This document shows, piece by piece, positions 21,640-31,913 of a DNA stretch of 56,150 nucleotides. Under the pieces are notes generated by a model, which saw only the letters and a list, made by a program, of their open reading frames with translations, had not been told where the DNA came from and made no database searches. Both the position numbers and the translations under genes were made by a program. The stretch's first letter is position 1; each line of letters opens with the position of its first letter. Source of the stretch: Neosynechococcus sphagnicola sy1 (GTDB lineage Bacteria; Cyanobacteriota; Cyanobacteriia; Neosynechococcales; Neosynechococcaceae); assembly GCF_000775285.1 (NCBI RefSeq), contig NZ_JJML01000026.1, forward strand, positions 1 through 56,150. The letters are read 5' to 3'.

Positions 21640-22623
21640 ATGGTCAATCAGGAACTGATGGTAAAAGATGTCGGCTTCACACATGAAGACTTTGCCGCCC
21701 TCCTCGACAAATATGACTACCACTTTAGCCCTGGGGACATTGTTCCGGGGACGGTGTTTAGTCTTGAGCCGAAGGGCGCTCTGATTGACATCGGTGCTAA
21801 AACTGCTGCTTACATCCCCCTTCAAGAAATGTCCATCAATCGTGTGGACAATCCTGAAGAAGTCTTGCAATCCAATGAAACCAGGGAATTCTTTATCCTG
21901 GCTGATGAAAACGAAGATGGGCAGCTCACCCTCTCGATTCGTCGCATTGAGTATATGCGGGCTTGGGAACGAGTACGTCAGTTGCAAGCAGAGGATGCAA
22001 CTGTACGATCCGCAGTTTTTGCCACCAATCGCGGGGGGGCTTTGGTTCGGATTGAAGGGCTGCGGGGCTTTATCCCTGGCTCCCATATCAGCACCCGAAA
22101 GCCCAAGGAAGAATTGATGGGCGAGGATTTGCCCCTGAAATTCCTCGAGGTGGATGAAGAGCGCAACCGCCTAGTGCTCAGTCATCGTCGTGCCCTCGTT
22201 GAGCGCAAGATGAACCGCTTAGAAGTGGGTGAAGTGGTGATCGGTACGGTTCGTGGTATCAAGCCCTACGGTGCATTTATCGATATCGGAGGTGTCAGCG
22301 GTCTGCTGCACATTTCTGAAATTTCCCACGACCACATTGATACCCCCCACAGTGTGTTCAATGTCAATGATGAAGTCAAGGTGATGATCATTGATTTGGA
22401 TGCAGAGCGAGGTCGGATTTCTCTTTCCACCAAGCAACTGGAGCCTGAACCGGGTGATATGGTGAAAAATCCCCAGGTGGTTTACGAAAAAGCTGAGGAA
22501 ATGGCTGCTAAATACCGGGAACGGATGCAAATTCAACAGGCAGGCGCTGTGGCACCGGTTGAAGCTGAAGCTGAACCGGAAGTCGTGATTGAAGAACTAC
22601 CCAGTGCGGAAGACACTGAGTAA
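21640..22623 (+). CDS. rps1: 30S ribosomal protein S1
   Basis: Cyanobacterial-size S1 (327 aa) with three S1 RNA-binding domains: PGTVFSLEPKGALIDIGAKT, RSAVFATNRGGALVRIEGL and GTVRGIKPYGAFIDIGGVSG. It brings mRNA to the small subunit. The C-terminal tail is acidic and Ala/Pro-rich (PVEAEAEPEVVIEELPSAED). The start MVNQELMVKDVGFTHEDFAA follows CAGGAA at a suitable distance. It is followed after 17 bases by a HAD hydrolase gene, possibly co-transcribed. Confidence 0.96.
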   Translation: MVNQELMVKDVGFTHEDFAALLDKYDYHFSPGDIVPGTVFSLEPKGALIDIGAKTAAYIPLQEMSINRVDNPEEVLQSNETREFFILADENEDGQLTLSIRRIEYMRAWERVRQLQAEDATVRSAVFATNRGGALVRIEGLRGFIPGSHISTRKPKEELMGEDLPLKFLEVDEERNRLVLSHRRALVERKMNRLEVGEVVIGTVRGIKPYGAFIDIGGVSGLLHISEISHDHIDTPHSVFNVNDEVKVMIIDLDAERGRISLSTKQLEPEPGDMVKNPQVVYEKAEEMAAKYRERMQIQQAGAVAPVEAEAEPEVVIEELPSAEDTE

Positions 22624-22640
22624 TCGGGATGGCTGCCTAG

Positions 22641-23381
22641 ATGCTCCTTCGGTGTGGTCATCAACTTTTCTCTGGCATTGCAGGGGTCTTCTTTGACAAG
22701 GACGGTACCCTCACCACCTCAGAAACTTATCTCGTCCAGCTAGGCCATCAGCGGCTCCATTCCATTGTGGCGCAGGTTCCCTCTGTACGAGGTAGGCTTT
22801 TAAAAGTCTGGGGACTGGAAGACGAAGATCTAGATCCAGCAGGGCTCTTGGCAGTTGGCAGTCGTCAAGCCTGCGAGATCGCTGCGGTGCTGGAAATGAC
22901 GGCCTTGGGCTATCCCTGGGTGTGGGCTGCTGACGTTGTCCAGTCCGCATTCCTGGCAGCCGATCAAGCGTTACCCCGAAAAGCTAGTTGCACCCCCTTA
23001 CTCCCTGGAATTTGGGAACTGCTTCAGACATTGAGGGCGGCGAATCTGAAGCTCGGGATTCTGTCTGCGGATACTCCGGCGCTGGTGGCAGATTTTGTAG
23101 ACTACTATCAATTAGCAGACCTATTTCACCTATGGATGGGGTCAGAAACACAACTGGGAAAGCCAGATCCCCATTTTTTCTGGCAGGCCTGCCGAGTACT
23201 AGAGGTGCAACCCTACGCCACCCTGATGATCGGTGATGCGGCGATCGACATACAAATGGGGCGGGCAGCTGGGACAGCGGGTTGTGTAGGCGTAACTTGG
23301 GGCTGGAATCGTTCCCTCGATCTGTTAAGCGCCGATGTGATCCTCACCCATCCTCAGCAGCTGGTAGTCTCCCAGAATTGA
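22641..23381 (+). CDS. HAD-superfamily phosphatase
   Basis: 246 aa. Motif I is FFDKDGTLT (nucleophile and acid/base Asp), motif II is ILSAD, motif III Lys lies in LGKPDP, and motif IV is MIGDAAIDIQMGRAAG, all in order. The cap domain between motifs I and II is alpha-helical (class C1), like phosphoglycolate phosphatase. In photosynthetic cells it could serve phosphoglycolate, but substrate cannot be read from sequence. It starts 17 bases after rps1, so it is probably in the same transcript. Confidence 0.85.
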   Translation: MLLRCGHQLFSGIAGVFFDKDGTLTTSETYLVQLGHQRLHSIVAQVPSVRGRLLKVWGLEDEDLDPAGLLAVGSRQACEIAAVLEMTALGYPWVWAADVVQSAFLAADQALPRKASCTPLLPGIWELLQTLRAANLKLGILSADTPALVADFVDYYQLADLFHLWMGSETQLGKPDPHFFWQACRVLEVQPYATLMIGDAAIDIQMGRAAGTAGCVGVTWGWNRSLDLLSADVILTHPQQLVVSQN

Positions 23382-23392
23382 CGGTTGCATGT

Positions 23393-23408
23393 CTGAGAAT
23401 GTTCTCAG
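23393..23408. other. 16-bp palindrome between the HAD gene and metK
   Basis: CTGAGAATGTTCTCAG has 7-base arms around TG. No T-run follows, so terminator function is doubtful; the symmetry would also suit a dimeric DNA-binding protein. It lies 12 bases after the HAD stop. Confidence 0.35.
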
Positions 23409-23531
23409 CTGACTGAACCTGCACATTAGAAATTCTAATCATTGGATTCAAAGCTAGACCTTGTGACGACTGGAGGCTAATCTCCTTGCCCATCCGCCAC
23501 ATTCCCCAGCTCACTAGGTCGCCTTAGGTAG

Positions 23532-23537
23532 TATAAT
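23532..23537 (+). promoter_or_regulatory. Candidate -10 box for metK
   Basis: A perfect TATAAT about 48 bases before the metK start. No clear -35 hexamer is found at 16-18 bases upstream, so the promoter is only a candidate. Confidence 0.4.
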
Positions 23538-23584
23538 CGCTCAAATGTCGTTGCTGTCTGTTTCGCCAAAGAGAGGATACTTGT

Positions 23585-24853
23585 TTGTCTCGACGCTACC
23601 TCTTTACCTCTGAATCCGTTACCGAAGGCCATCCTGACAAGATCTGCGATCAGATTTCCGACACGATCCTGGATGCACTTCTTGCTCAAGACCCAAGCAG
23701 TCGAGTTGCGGCTGAGGTGGTTGTTAACACTGGCCTGGTCTTGATCACAGGGGAAATAACCACCCAGGCCACTGTGAATTACATCGATCTGGCTCGGAAG
23801 AAGATTACCGAAATTGGTTACATGGGTGTGGACAGCGGTTTTTCTGCCAATAGCTGTGCCGTGCTGATTGCCCTTGATAGTCAGTCTCCCGATATTGCTC
23901 AGGGTGTGAATACCGCCCATGAGCACCGGGAACAAGCCAGTGATGAAGAACTGGACGCAATCGGAGCTGGTGATCAGGGGTTGATGTTTGGGTTTGCCTG
24001 CAACGAAACGCCGGAGCTGATGCCCCTGCCGATTAGTTTGTCCCATCGAATTGCCCGCAAACTCGCAGCGGTGAGGAAAACGGGGCAACTGCCTTATCTG
24101 CGCCCGGATGGCAAAACCCAGGTCACTGTTGCCTACGAAGATGGATGCCCCGTGGGCATTGATACGATTCTGATTTCAACCCAGCATTCCCCGACCATTG
24201 GTGAGATCTCCGACGATGCTGCGGTGCAGGCCAAGATTCGAGAGGATCTCTGGACACTGGTAGTGCAGCCCGTGTTTGGGGATATTGAGATCAAGCCAGA
24301 TGCTACGACTCGATTTTTGATGAATCCGACGGGTAAGTTTGTCATTGGTGGCCCCCAAGGAGACTCCGGCCTAACTGGACGCAAGATTATTGTGGATACC
24401 TACGGTGGTTATTCCCGTCATGGCGGCGGCGCTTTTTCCGGGAAGGATCCCACAAAGGTTGATCGCAGTGCTGCCTATGCCTGTCGCTATGTTGCCAAAA
24501 ATATTGTGGCCGCAGGCTTGGCAGACAAGTGTGAGGTGCAGTTGAGTTATGCCATCGGGGTGGCTCGCCCAGTGAGCATTATGATCGACACCTTTGGCAC
24601 CGGGAAAGTAGAGGATGATCTGTTGTTAGAGCTGGTGAAGCAGAACTTTGAACTGCGCCCTGCTGGAATTATTCAGGCATTTAATCTCCGCTATCTACCC
24701 AGTGAACGGGGGGGACGCTTCTACCAGGATGTTGCCGCCTATGGTCATTTTGGTCGCACAGATCTGGAACTGCCTTGGGAGCAAACGGACAAAGCAGCCC
24801 TGTTGCAGGAAGCTGCAAAGCAGCCCCTTTCCATTACGGGTTCCAGAACCTAA
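23585..24853 (+). CDS. metK: S-adenosylmethionine synthetase
   Basis: Makes SAM from methionine and ATP. Signature blocks are [76 protein letters not shown] and [19 protein letters not shown] (phosphate-binding). It is 422 aa, with no internal break. The start is a TTG at 23585, before SRRYLFTSE, preceded by AGAGAGGA; no ATG lies at a sensible position. It is convergent with the NmrA-like gene. Confidence 0.96.
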   Translation: MSRRYLFTSESVTEGHPDKICDQISDTILDALLAQDPSSRVAAEVVVNTGLVLITGEITTQATVNYIDLARKKITEIGYMGVDSGFSANSCAVLIALDSQSPDIAQGVNTAHEHREQASDEELDAIGAGDQGLMFGFACNETPELMPLPISLSHRIARKLAAVRKTGQLPYLRPDGKTQVTVAYEDGCPVGIDTILISTQHSPTIGEISDDAAVQAKIREDLWTLVVQPVFGDIEIKPDATTRFLMNPTGKFVIGGPQGDSGLTGRKIIVDTYGGYSRHGGGAFSGKDPTKVDRSAAYACRYVAKNIVAAGLADKCEVQLSYAIGVARPVSIMIDTFGTGKVEDDLLLELVKQNFELRPAGIIQAFNLRYLPSERGGRFYQDVAAYGHFGRTDLELPWEQTDKAALLQEAAKQPLSITGSRT

Positions 24854-24957
24854 ACCCCCAGTCCCAATCGCCCCGCATCGTTGGGGGTTGGGAGCGAGAT
24901 CCCAACTCCCAACCGTATAGGAACAGTCAGGCCATGTCAGCATGACCACTCCTTTCT

Positions 24958-25845
24958 CTAGGGGTTTAACGATCGATGAAGAAAGCTTTCCAAGGTTTCC
25001 AACTGAAGATTAAAAACCGCCTGCAATTGCTCAATTTCATTCGTTGTACAGAAAAACTCATGGGCAAGTAAGACTCGCAGGGTTCCTAGTTCAGCATGGG
25101 TTTTGGGATTAAATAACCCAATCACGGTTCTGATGCTGTCAAACCCCAGTAAAGGAGTCTGCATCACCATTGGCTCTCGCTGCATCACTCGGCCCAAAAT
25201 TTTAGGAATTTCGCCGCGATGGAGGACTTCCGGGCCACCCACAGCAAAAATCTGATTGCAGGCACCCTGGGTCGTGGGAGCGGCGATCGCGATCTGAGCT
25301 AAGTCATCGGGGCTAACAATTGAGGTGCGATGCTGGGGATTCCCAATCAAAAGATAGACCCCGGTCTGGCGAAATTGTTGGGCCACAGAGAGCAGACTGG
25401 AGGCAAAGCTCGCAGGACGCAAAACCGTATAGTTCAGTCCGCTGCTGACCAGATATTTTTCAACGGCTCGTTTAGCCTTAAAAACCGGAGCATCGTCATA
25501 ACCTTGATCAACGCCAAGAGCAGAAACAAAGACGAAATGTTCTACCCCCTCGGCTTTCGCTTGGTCAATGAGGTCAATATTGGCTTGATAGTCAATCGCT
25601 TGCACGTCCCCCTCGGCAGCTTCACTGGCACTATGGGTACTGATGACGTACTGAATGCCCGTGCAGGCTCTTTGTAGATCCGGCGATCGCAGCAAACTGC
25701 CAATGCAAATCTGTGCCCCCCGGTGCTCTAATTCGGCATAATTAGCCGTTAATCGGACTAAGGCTCGCACAGGTTGAGATTGTTCACGCAATAGCCGAAT
25801 CACTCTACGGCCTAATCCGCCTGTGGCACCAGTTACCAAAAACAT
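24958..25845 (-). CDS. NmrA/Ycf39-like NAD(P)-binding protein
   Basis: Atypical short-chain dehydrogenase of 295 aa. The dinucleotide-binding loop is VTGATGGLGRRVIRLL at the N-terminus. VFVSALGVDQGYDD and the FKAKRAVEKYLVSSGLNYTV segment replace the classical YxxxK active site, as in NmrA and Ycf39-type proteins, and LRPASF follows. The C-terminal third lies in a helical substrate region. Function could be redox sensing or quinone/chlorophyll-linked chemistry; this cannot be settled. It ends 105 bases from metK and follows xth closely (12 bases). Confidence 0.85.
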   Translation of the reverse strand: MFLVTGATGGLGRRVIRLLREQSQPVRALVRLTANYAELEHRGAQICIGSLLRSPDLQRACTGIQYVISTHSASEAAEGDVQAIDYQANIDLIDQAKAEGVEHFVFVSALGVDQGYDDAPVFKAKRAVEKYLVSSGLNYTVLRPASFASSLLSVAQQFRQTGVYLLIGNPQHRTSIVSPDDLAQIAIAAPTTQGACNQIFAVGGPEVLHRGEIPKILGRVMQREPMVMQTPLLGFDSIRTVIGLFNPKTHAELGTLRVLLAHEFFCTTNEIEQLQAVFNLQLETLESFLHRSLNP

Positions 25846-25857
25846 GGCGATCGCATC

Positions 25858-26641
25858 CTAAAGTTCAACAATGACGGGGGCATGATCACTGGGTTGGAGC
25901 TGCTTCCGAGGGGTGATGTCGATCCAGCATTGTTTTGTGCGCTCGTAAAGGGCAGGGGTCAGGTAGTGATGATCAATCCGCCAGCCCAGATTCCGCCGAA
26001 ACGCAGCAGCTCGGTAATCCCACCAACTATAGTGTCCAGCTTCAGGCGTGAACTTGCGGAAGGGGTCTGCAAATCCCAACTCTAAAATCATTTGTAAGGC
26101 TTGACGCTCCGGTTCCGTTGCCATGATGTGATTGTGATAGGCAACGGGGTCATGAATATCCCGATCCTCGGGAGCAATGTTGAAATCTCCGCAAATCCAG
26201 AGATGGGTAAACCGCTGTTGCAACTGTTTGAGATACTCCCGCAAAGCCCGCAACCAAGTGAGCTTAAAATTATACTTCTCACCTCCTGCAGTGCCGTTGG
26301 GAACATATAGGTTCACCACACAAACGTTGCCAACTACCCCGGCAATCACCCGTTTTTGCTCGTCAAAAATGGCCGCCGTCTCCGAACCTAGGAGGGGAGC
26401 AAAGCCCGTCTTGATATCTTTTAACGGAGTGCGGCTGAGAATCGCGACACCGTTGTAGCTTTTCTGCCCGGAAATATAGAGGTGATAACCCAAGTCTAAA
26501 AACGGGCGATTGGGGAAAGTCAGCATCCACCACCTTGGTTTCTTGTAGGCATAGCACATCGACTGCATTCTCCTGGAGCCAACCTTCCACCTGCTCCAGT
26601 CGGGTGCGAATTGAATTAACATTCCAGGTAGCAATCTGCAT
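25858..26641 (-). CDS. xth: Exodeoxyribonuclease III (one extra base)
   Basis: AP endonuclease / 3'-5' exonuclease for base-excision repair. It starts MQIATWNVNSIRTRLEQVEG, then LCLQETKV (metal-binding Glu). The middle has SYNGVAILSRTPL, VVNLYVPNG and LWICGDFNIAPEDRDIHDP; the end has WRIDHHYLTPAL and PSDHAPVIVEL (catalytic Asp-His). The frame breaks in the G4 run 26512-26515; one base fewer joins DADFPNRPFLDLGYH and gives 260 aa, normal length. It lies just before the NmrA-like gene on the same strand. Confidence 0.93.
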
Positions 26642-26791
26642 GGGATCAATGGGTCTTGGGAATCAACTGCAAATCAACCTTCAGAAGCCTGTCGCCTCCA
26701 ACGGAGCCAGAGCCTACTAGACAGGGTAGATGGTTTCTTGACCCCGTTGCAACCGCCCCCTGTGATGAAGTGGATGGTCTACTTAGGAAAC

Positions 26792-28798
26792 TCAACCAGG
26801 CGATCGCCGCCAGACCTTCACCGTACTATCTTTACTGCCACTGGCCAACAGTTGTCCATTGGGACTAAACGCGGCAAACCGGATGACCCCCCTCATGTCC
26901 CTCCAGAGTTTGTAAGAATTCGTAGGTGAGCGCTGACCACAGTTTAATGGTTTTATCGGCTCCACTGCTGGCCAGGAGTTGCCCATCAGCACTGAAGGCC
27001 ACGGAGCACACCTCGCCTGTGTGACCCGAAAGGGTGTGCCGGAGCTGTAGGGCAATGGCCCCCGGTCGTGTCGGCATCGACCAAAGTTTCACGGTTTGAT
27101 CGACACTGCCACTGGCCAACAGAGCCGTCTGATGGGATAAGCCCAGCGGATGAAAAGCAATGGATCGCGCGGCGTGGGTCGAACCTGAAAGGGTATGTAG
27201 AAGCTTTCCCGTTGCTAGTTGCCAGATCTTGATCGTTTTATCATCCCCAGTACTGGCAAGAAATTCCCAATAGGGGCTAAAAGCCACGGTGTTAACACTG
27301 CCCTGGTGTGCCAAGAAGGAGTAAATGATCGTCCGTGTTTGTAAATTCCAAATTTTAATTGTTTGGTCATAACTACCACTGACGAGGGTTTGACCCTGGG
27401 GACTCAGAGCTACCGTGGTGACGGCACCTGTATGGGCGGTCAGGGTATGGAGCAAGTTCCCTGAGGCAAGTTGCCAAAGCTTGATCGTTTGATCAGCACT
27501 ACCACTTGCCAATAGCTTACCGTCGGCACTGATGCTGAGGGTGGTGACAGCACCCGTATGTCCAGATAGGGTATACAGCAGTTTTTGAGTCTCGAGATGC
27601 CAGAGTCGAATCTTCGTGTCGGCACTGCCCGTAGCTAAGAGCTGTCCCCCTGGGCTGAAGGCGACGGTATTCACCCAGGCCATCAGATCGGGATTCCCCG
27701 CCAAGGTCAGGATACATCTCCAGGGGGGGTACGGGATCAGTTGAGCAGGGCGCGAGGGTCAATGGCATCGCCCCTCCTGGATCACCAGACCGTTCTCCAA
27801 GGGGGGTAGCGATTGGATTCAGGGCATCCAGCGGTTGGATCTGAACCAGATCAGGGTTCGAGATCAGGGCGCTTGCCGAGGGGGAGGTTGTTCTCCTTAT
27901 CTGGGTCACCGTTGTCTGTGCTGTCACCTCCTCCAGCACCTCTGCGACCGAACTATAGCGATAGACAGGCACCTTCGCCAGCATTTGATTCAGAATCTGA
28001 GCTAGCTCGCCACTCACGGGAGTTGGGGTATACCGCTGCCAGATCCAGGTTTCAGTTAAGTCGTCAAACAGGTTTTGGGGCGACATCTGGGTGAGCAAAT
28101 GAATACAGGTCGCCCCCAGACTGTACAGGTCGCTGGCAAAGAGAGCCTTGCCCATCGCTTGCTCAGGAGCTGTATATTCTGGCGTACCGATTTGGGTGCC
28201 CGTGTGAAACGGTGAGGATGTGGTGATTACCTTGGCAGCTCCAAAATCAACCAGCACCATTTGTCCATCGGAGCGGCGGCGGATAATGTTGTCAGGCTTG
28301 ATATCTCGATGGATCACTTGGTGCCGATGGATAAAAGCCAGCACTGGTAGCAGGTCGGTGAGCAACTGCCAGATCTGGGCTTCGCTGAACACCCCCCGCT
28401 CCCACAGTTCATCTTCTAGGTTTTGGCCGTCAATAAACTCCTGGACTAAATATTGGTACTGATCTTGCTCAAAATAAGCCAACAACCGGGGAATTTGGGG
28501 GTGGTGACCCAGTTCGTCGAGGCGGCGAGCTTCTTGTTGAAAGAGTTCTGCGGCTTTCTTGGCACTCTCAGGGTTGTCTTCATTGGGTAAGAAAAACTTG
28601 CTTGACCACACAGGGCTGGGAACCAAACTCCTGCTCTTCTACTGCGAGAAAAGTTCTGCCAAAGCCCCCTCGCGCTATCAAGCTTGTAGCCCGATAGCGA
28701 TCTTGCAACAGCAGCTTGGCCCCACAATTTTGGCAGAAGTTTTTTCCGTCCAAGATTCTGTGGTTTTTTGGCAGTTGGGTTGGAGGCAGTAGTTCATA
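26792..28798 (-). CDS. Ser/Thr protein kinase with seven WD40 repeats (three extra bases)
   Basis: About 667 aa after repair. The N-terminus is a Cys-rich ribbon (YCLQPNC, FCQNCGAKL). The kinase domain follows: Gly loop LIARGGFGRTFLAV, Lys in CVVKQ, Glu in FQQEARRL, catalytic HRDIKPDNI, DFGAAK, and PEYTAPEQ. After a Pro/Ser linker come seven WD40 repeats (VNTVAFS, AVTTLSI, AVTTVAL, SVNTVAF, ARSIAFH, EVCSVAF, VIRFAAF starts), enough for one propeller. Breaks are at A5 28592-28596, G7 27723-27729 and C6 26887-26892; each needs one base removed. This layout is common in cyanobacterial kinases; the target is unknown. Confidence 0.88.
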
Positions 28799-28981
28799 GG
28801 CGGCGGGGAATGTCAGGGGCTATCCCCAGTCACAGCAGGCATTAATTTAATTCTGCCCTTACCCTTTGGTTTTTGAATGGAGAGTAGGTGTCAATTCAAC
28901 GTCTTGAACAAAAGTCTGGCCAGGGTTGACAATACCACGTAGACCGATCCTTCCTACTGGCGCCACGCTGACTCTGTGCCG

Positions 28982-29845
28982 ATGCGTATCCTGTTTACCA
29001 TTCCTCACTTCTTTAATCCCAGTCTCGGGGGGAGTCATAGTTCCCAACGAGCTGTTCCCCAGCAACGTCTCCAGGCGATCGCCGCCTGCATTCATGCCCT
29101 ACACCAGCTGTTTAGTAAGTCCCAATGCCTGATTCAGGTGGGGCAGCGGCTGGCGGTAGCAGCCAATCGTCCCCAAGGTCACGACATCAAGGTTGTGATT
29201 TGCACCACTCAGAACCACCACCTGCTGGAGCAGCTACCGGTTTTATCCCACCTGTATGAACACCACCCGACCCAGGCAGAACCAATGTTGTTGGGTTTTG
29301 AAGCCCATACCGTCTTGAAAGCAGGTCTGGGGAGGTACGATTATTACTGTTTTCTAGAGGATGACCTGATTCTCCATGACCCCTGGTTTTTTAGTAAATT
29401 GAGTTGGTTTACGAGCCAGGTTGGTGCAATGAGCCTACTGCAGCCCAATCGCTATGAAGTCGCTGAGCGAGATCTGGTTAGCAAAGCTTATGTGGATGGA
29501 GATTTGAATCCTTGGGTCACCGAACCCTATCAAGACATCCAACAACAGTCCGAAATCAGCGGCATGGTTTTAGGGACACCCGTTACCTTTCGCAGAGCTT
29601 TAAATCCCCATTCGGGTTGTTTTTTCCTCAATGCGGAGCAAATGGAATCCTGGGTGCAGCAACCTTATTTTTTGGATCGGGAGACTCGTTTTGTTGGCCC
29701 CCTAGAGAGTGCGGCTACCCTGGGAATCATGCGGGCGTTCCGGATCTACAAGCCAACTGCTGACTGTGCCAGTTTCCTGGAAATTCAACATGCGGGACGA
29801 CAGTTCCTCAGTTTAATTGGCAATCAAGTTCGGATGGCACTTTGA
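28982..29845 (+). CDS. Conserved protein, glycosyltransferase-like, unknown function
   Basis: Protein of 287 aa starting MRILFTIPHFFNP at ATG 28982 (the GTG at 28976 is less likely). A DxD-like centre, YDYYCFLEDDLILHDPWFF, and the surrounding YEHHP/LLGFEAH and SLLQPNRYEV segments suggest a GT-A-like nucleotide-sugar fold, and the end ASFLEIQHAGRQFL looks conserved. I do not recognise a named family, so glycosyltransferase is a suggestion only. It is divergent from the WD40 kinase, 183 bases away. Intact frame. Confidence 0.65.
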   Translation: MRILFTIPHFFNPSLGGSHSSQRAVPQQRLQAIAACIHALHQLFSKSQCLIQVGQRLAVAANRPQGHDIKVVICTTQNHHLLEQLPVLSHLYEHHPTQAEPMLLGFEAHTVLKAGLGRYDYYCFLEDDLILHDPWFFSKLSWFTSQVGAMSLLQPNRYEVAERDLVSKAYVDGDLNPWVTEPYQDIQQQSEISGMVLGTPVTFRRALNPHSGCFFLNAEQMESWVQQPYFLDRETRFVGPLESAATLGIMRAFRIYKPTADCASFLEIQHAGRQFLSLIGNQVRMAL

Positions 29846-30251
29846 AATGACATGATTCCAGAAAAAACGCCCTCGGAAATTCCAAAAACTTGCAGGCTTG
29901 AGGCAAAATCAGCAGAGGTAGAGGGAGAAAGACGCTCCTGGATGATCCACGCTTCGAGAAGGACCACTTTGTCAGGGTAAGGTCAACGCTGAACCGATGA
30001 AGGATCGTGGGACTCCAGCGGCTCTAGCTAGGTCAAGAGTTGCAGCGACAACCTATGAGTGACTGTTCTACGAATGAGTGACTTTTCTACGAACTCCTGA
30101 GCGAGTATCAGAAGTCCAAACACTTGCAAGCCCCAGCAGGAGGCCAAAATCAGCCTACCGCTTTTTTTAAGTGACAATTAACGTAGTAAAGTGAAGCAAT
30201 GCCAAAACCGCGTGAATTTTGGTAGCCGCCCTACCAGACAAAGGACAGTGT
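29846..30251. other. Region upstream of acpP with two sets of repeats
   Basis: 406 bases. An imperfect repeat occurs at 29881-29913 and 30115-30154; both copies share TCCAAA-x-ACTTGCA, GAGGC and AAAATCAGC. A tandem repeat sits between (separate entry). AGGC-CAAAATCA-GCCT (30141-30155) precedes a T7 run at 30162-30168 and could act as a weak terminator or leader hairpin before acpP. I see no gene here. Confidence 0.5.
30055..30092 (+). repeat. Tandem 19-bp repeat upstream of acpP
   Basis: Two adjacent 19-bp units, ATGAGTGACTGTTCTACGA (30055-30073) and ATGAGTGACTTTTCTACGA (30074-30092), differ at one base. They lie 160-197 bases before the acpP start. Purpose unknown; either recent slippage or paired binding sites. 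Confidence 0.75.
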
Positions 30252-30497
30252 ATGAGCGAGAAAGAAGTTTTTGAGAAAGTCCAGAAAATCGTATCTGAGC
30301 AACTTGGTGTGGATGTGGGTGAAGTCAAGCCCGAGGCTAGCTTTGCCAACGATCTCGGGGCTGATTCTCTGGATACCGTGGAACTGGTGATGGCTCTGGA
30401 AGAAGAGTTTGATATTGAAATCCCCGATGAAGCAGCCGAAGGGATTGCGACGGTGCAGTCGGCTGTGGATTTCATCTGCAAGAAAGTTGCTGTTTGA
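30252..30497 (+). CDS. acpP: Acyl carrier protein
   Basis: Carries growing fatty acyl chains on phosphopantetheine. ATG 30252, [20 protein letters not shown], 81 aa. The attachment Ser is in [18 protein letters not shown], the invariant motif. The frame is open 33 bases further upstream, but AAAGGACAGTGT positions the ribosome at 30252. It is first in acpP-fabF-tkt, an order known from other cyanobacteria. Confidence 0.96.
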   Translation: MSEKEVFEKVQKIVSEQLGVDVGEVKPEASFANDLGADSLDTVELVMALEEEFDIEIPDEAAEGIATVQSAVDFICKKVAV

Positions 30498-30581
30498 TCC
30501 AGGGATAGGTCTGGGGGGTGCTCCATGGTTCAACAGCGGCAATCCCCAGGCTATTAGGTCTTAAATGTTTGCACTGAAGTC

Positions 30582-31863
30582 ATGACCAATTCTGTTCCAA
30601 AAACGGTTCCGGGTGAGCAACATCAGCGCGTTGTCGTTACGGGCTTGGGTGCCCTGACCCCCATTGGCAATACTCTGGCAGAGTATTGGGAGGGGCTGCT
30701 CAGTGGACGTAATGGCATCAATGCGATTACCCTGTTTGATCCCTGCCGCCATGATTGCCGGATTGCTGGAGAAGTGAAGGGATTTGATCCCCTTGACTAT
30801 CTGGAGCGTAAAGAGGCCAAGCGTATGGATCGCTTTGCTCAGTTTGCGGTCGTGGCCAGCAAGCAGGCGATCGCCGATGCCCAACTCAATATCGATGACC
30901 TGAATGCCGATCAGGTCGGGGTGATGATTGGCACTGGGATTGGCGGACTGAAGGTTCTGGAAGATCAGCAAGAAATCTACCTGACTCGAGGGCCAGACCG
31001 CTGTAGTCCCTTCATGATTCCGATGATGATTGCCAACATGGCAGCAGGCTTGACCGCTATCCACACGGGGGCAAAGGGGCCAAATTCTTGTTCGGTCACG
31101 GCCTGTGCGGCTGGTTCCAATGCCATTGGCGACGCGTTTCGCTTTATTCAGCGGGGATATGCCCAAGCCATGATCTGCGGTGGCACGGAGGCAGCGGTCA
31201 CCCCTCTGTCAGTTGCTGGTTTTGCTGCGATGAAGGCAATGTCAACGCGCAATGATGATCCTGCCCATGCAAGTCGCCCCTTTGATCGCGATCGCGACGG
31301 CTTTGTTCTCGGAGAAGGATCTGGGATTCTGATCCTGGAATCCCTAGAGCATGCCCTGGCTCGAAATGCTCGTATCTATGCTGAAATCGTGGGCTATGGG
31401 TTGACCTGCGATGCTTACCACATCACCTCACCCGTACCAGGGGGGGCAGGAGCGGCTAAATCTATGGAACTGGCGCTGAAAGATGGGGGGCTGACTCCCG
31501 ATCAGGTGAGCTATATCAATGCCCATGGGACGAGTACCCCCGCCAATGATGCCACGGAAACGGCGGCGGTGAAGAAAGCCCTGGGTGAAGCCGCCTATCG
31601 CGTGGCCATCAGTTCGACCAAGTCCATGACGGGGCACCTTCTCCGGGGGGTCTGGGGGCATTGAGGCAGTGGCGACGGTGATGGCGATCGCCCATGACCG
31701 CGTGCCACCGACCATCAATCTTGAGAACCCCGATCCTGAGTGTGACCTTGACTATGTGCCGCATCACAGTCGATCTCAGTCGGTGGAAGTAGCCCTATCC
31801 AACTCCTTTGGATTTGGCGGACATAACGTCACGTTAGCTTTTAGGAAATACCATCAGAAATAG
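30582..31863 (+). CDS. fabF: 3-oxoacyl-ACP synthase II (one extra base)
   Basis: Elongation condensing enzyme of fatty acid synthesis. It starts after a short leader at RVVVTGLGALTPIGN. The catalytic triad is Cys in VTACAAGSNAIGDAF, His in NAHGTSTPANDATE and His in STKSMTGHLL. The frame breaks in CCGGGGGG at 31643-31650; removing one base gives GHLLGGSGGIEAVATVMAI, matching the family, and 426 aa. Its end SFGFGGHNVTLAF is intact. It lies 85 bases after acpP and 51 before tkt on the same strand. Confidence 0.95.
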
Positions 31864-31913
31864 CCCAGACTGTGTCCAATCAAGCCCCAAGTCGTCATTG
31901 AGTAGTAGAAATT

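Noticed and set aside
21547-22086. 179-codon minus-strand frame opposite rps1
   Set aside because: Shadow of ribosomal protein S1, whose three domains are unmistakable on the plus strand.
23393-23408. Palindrome after the HAD gene as an intrinsic terminator
   Set aside because: The two-base loop is too tight and no T-run follows.
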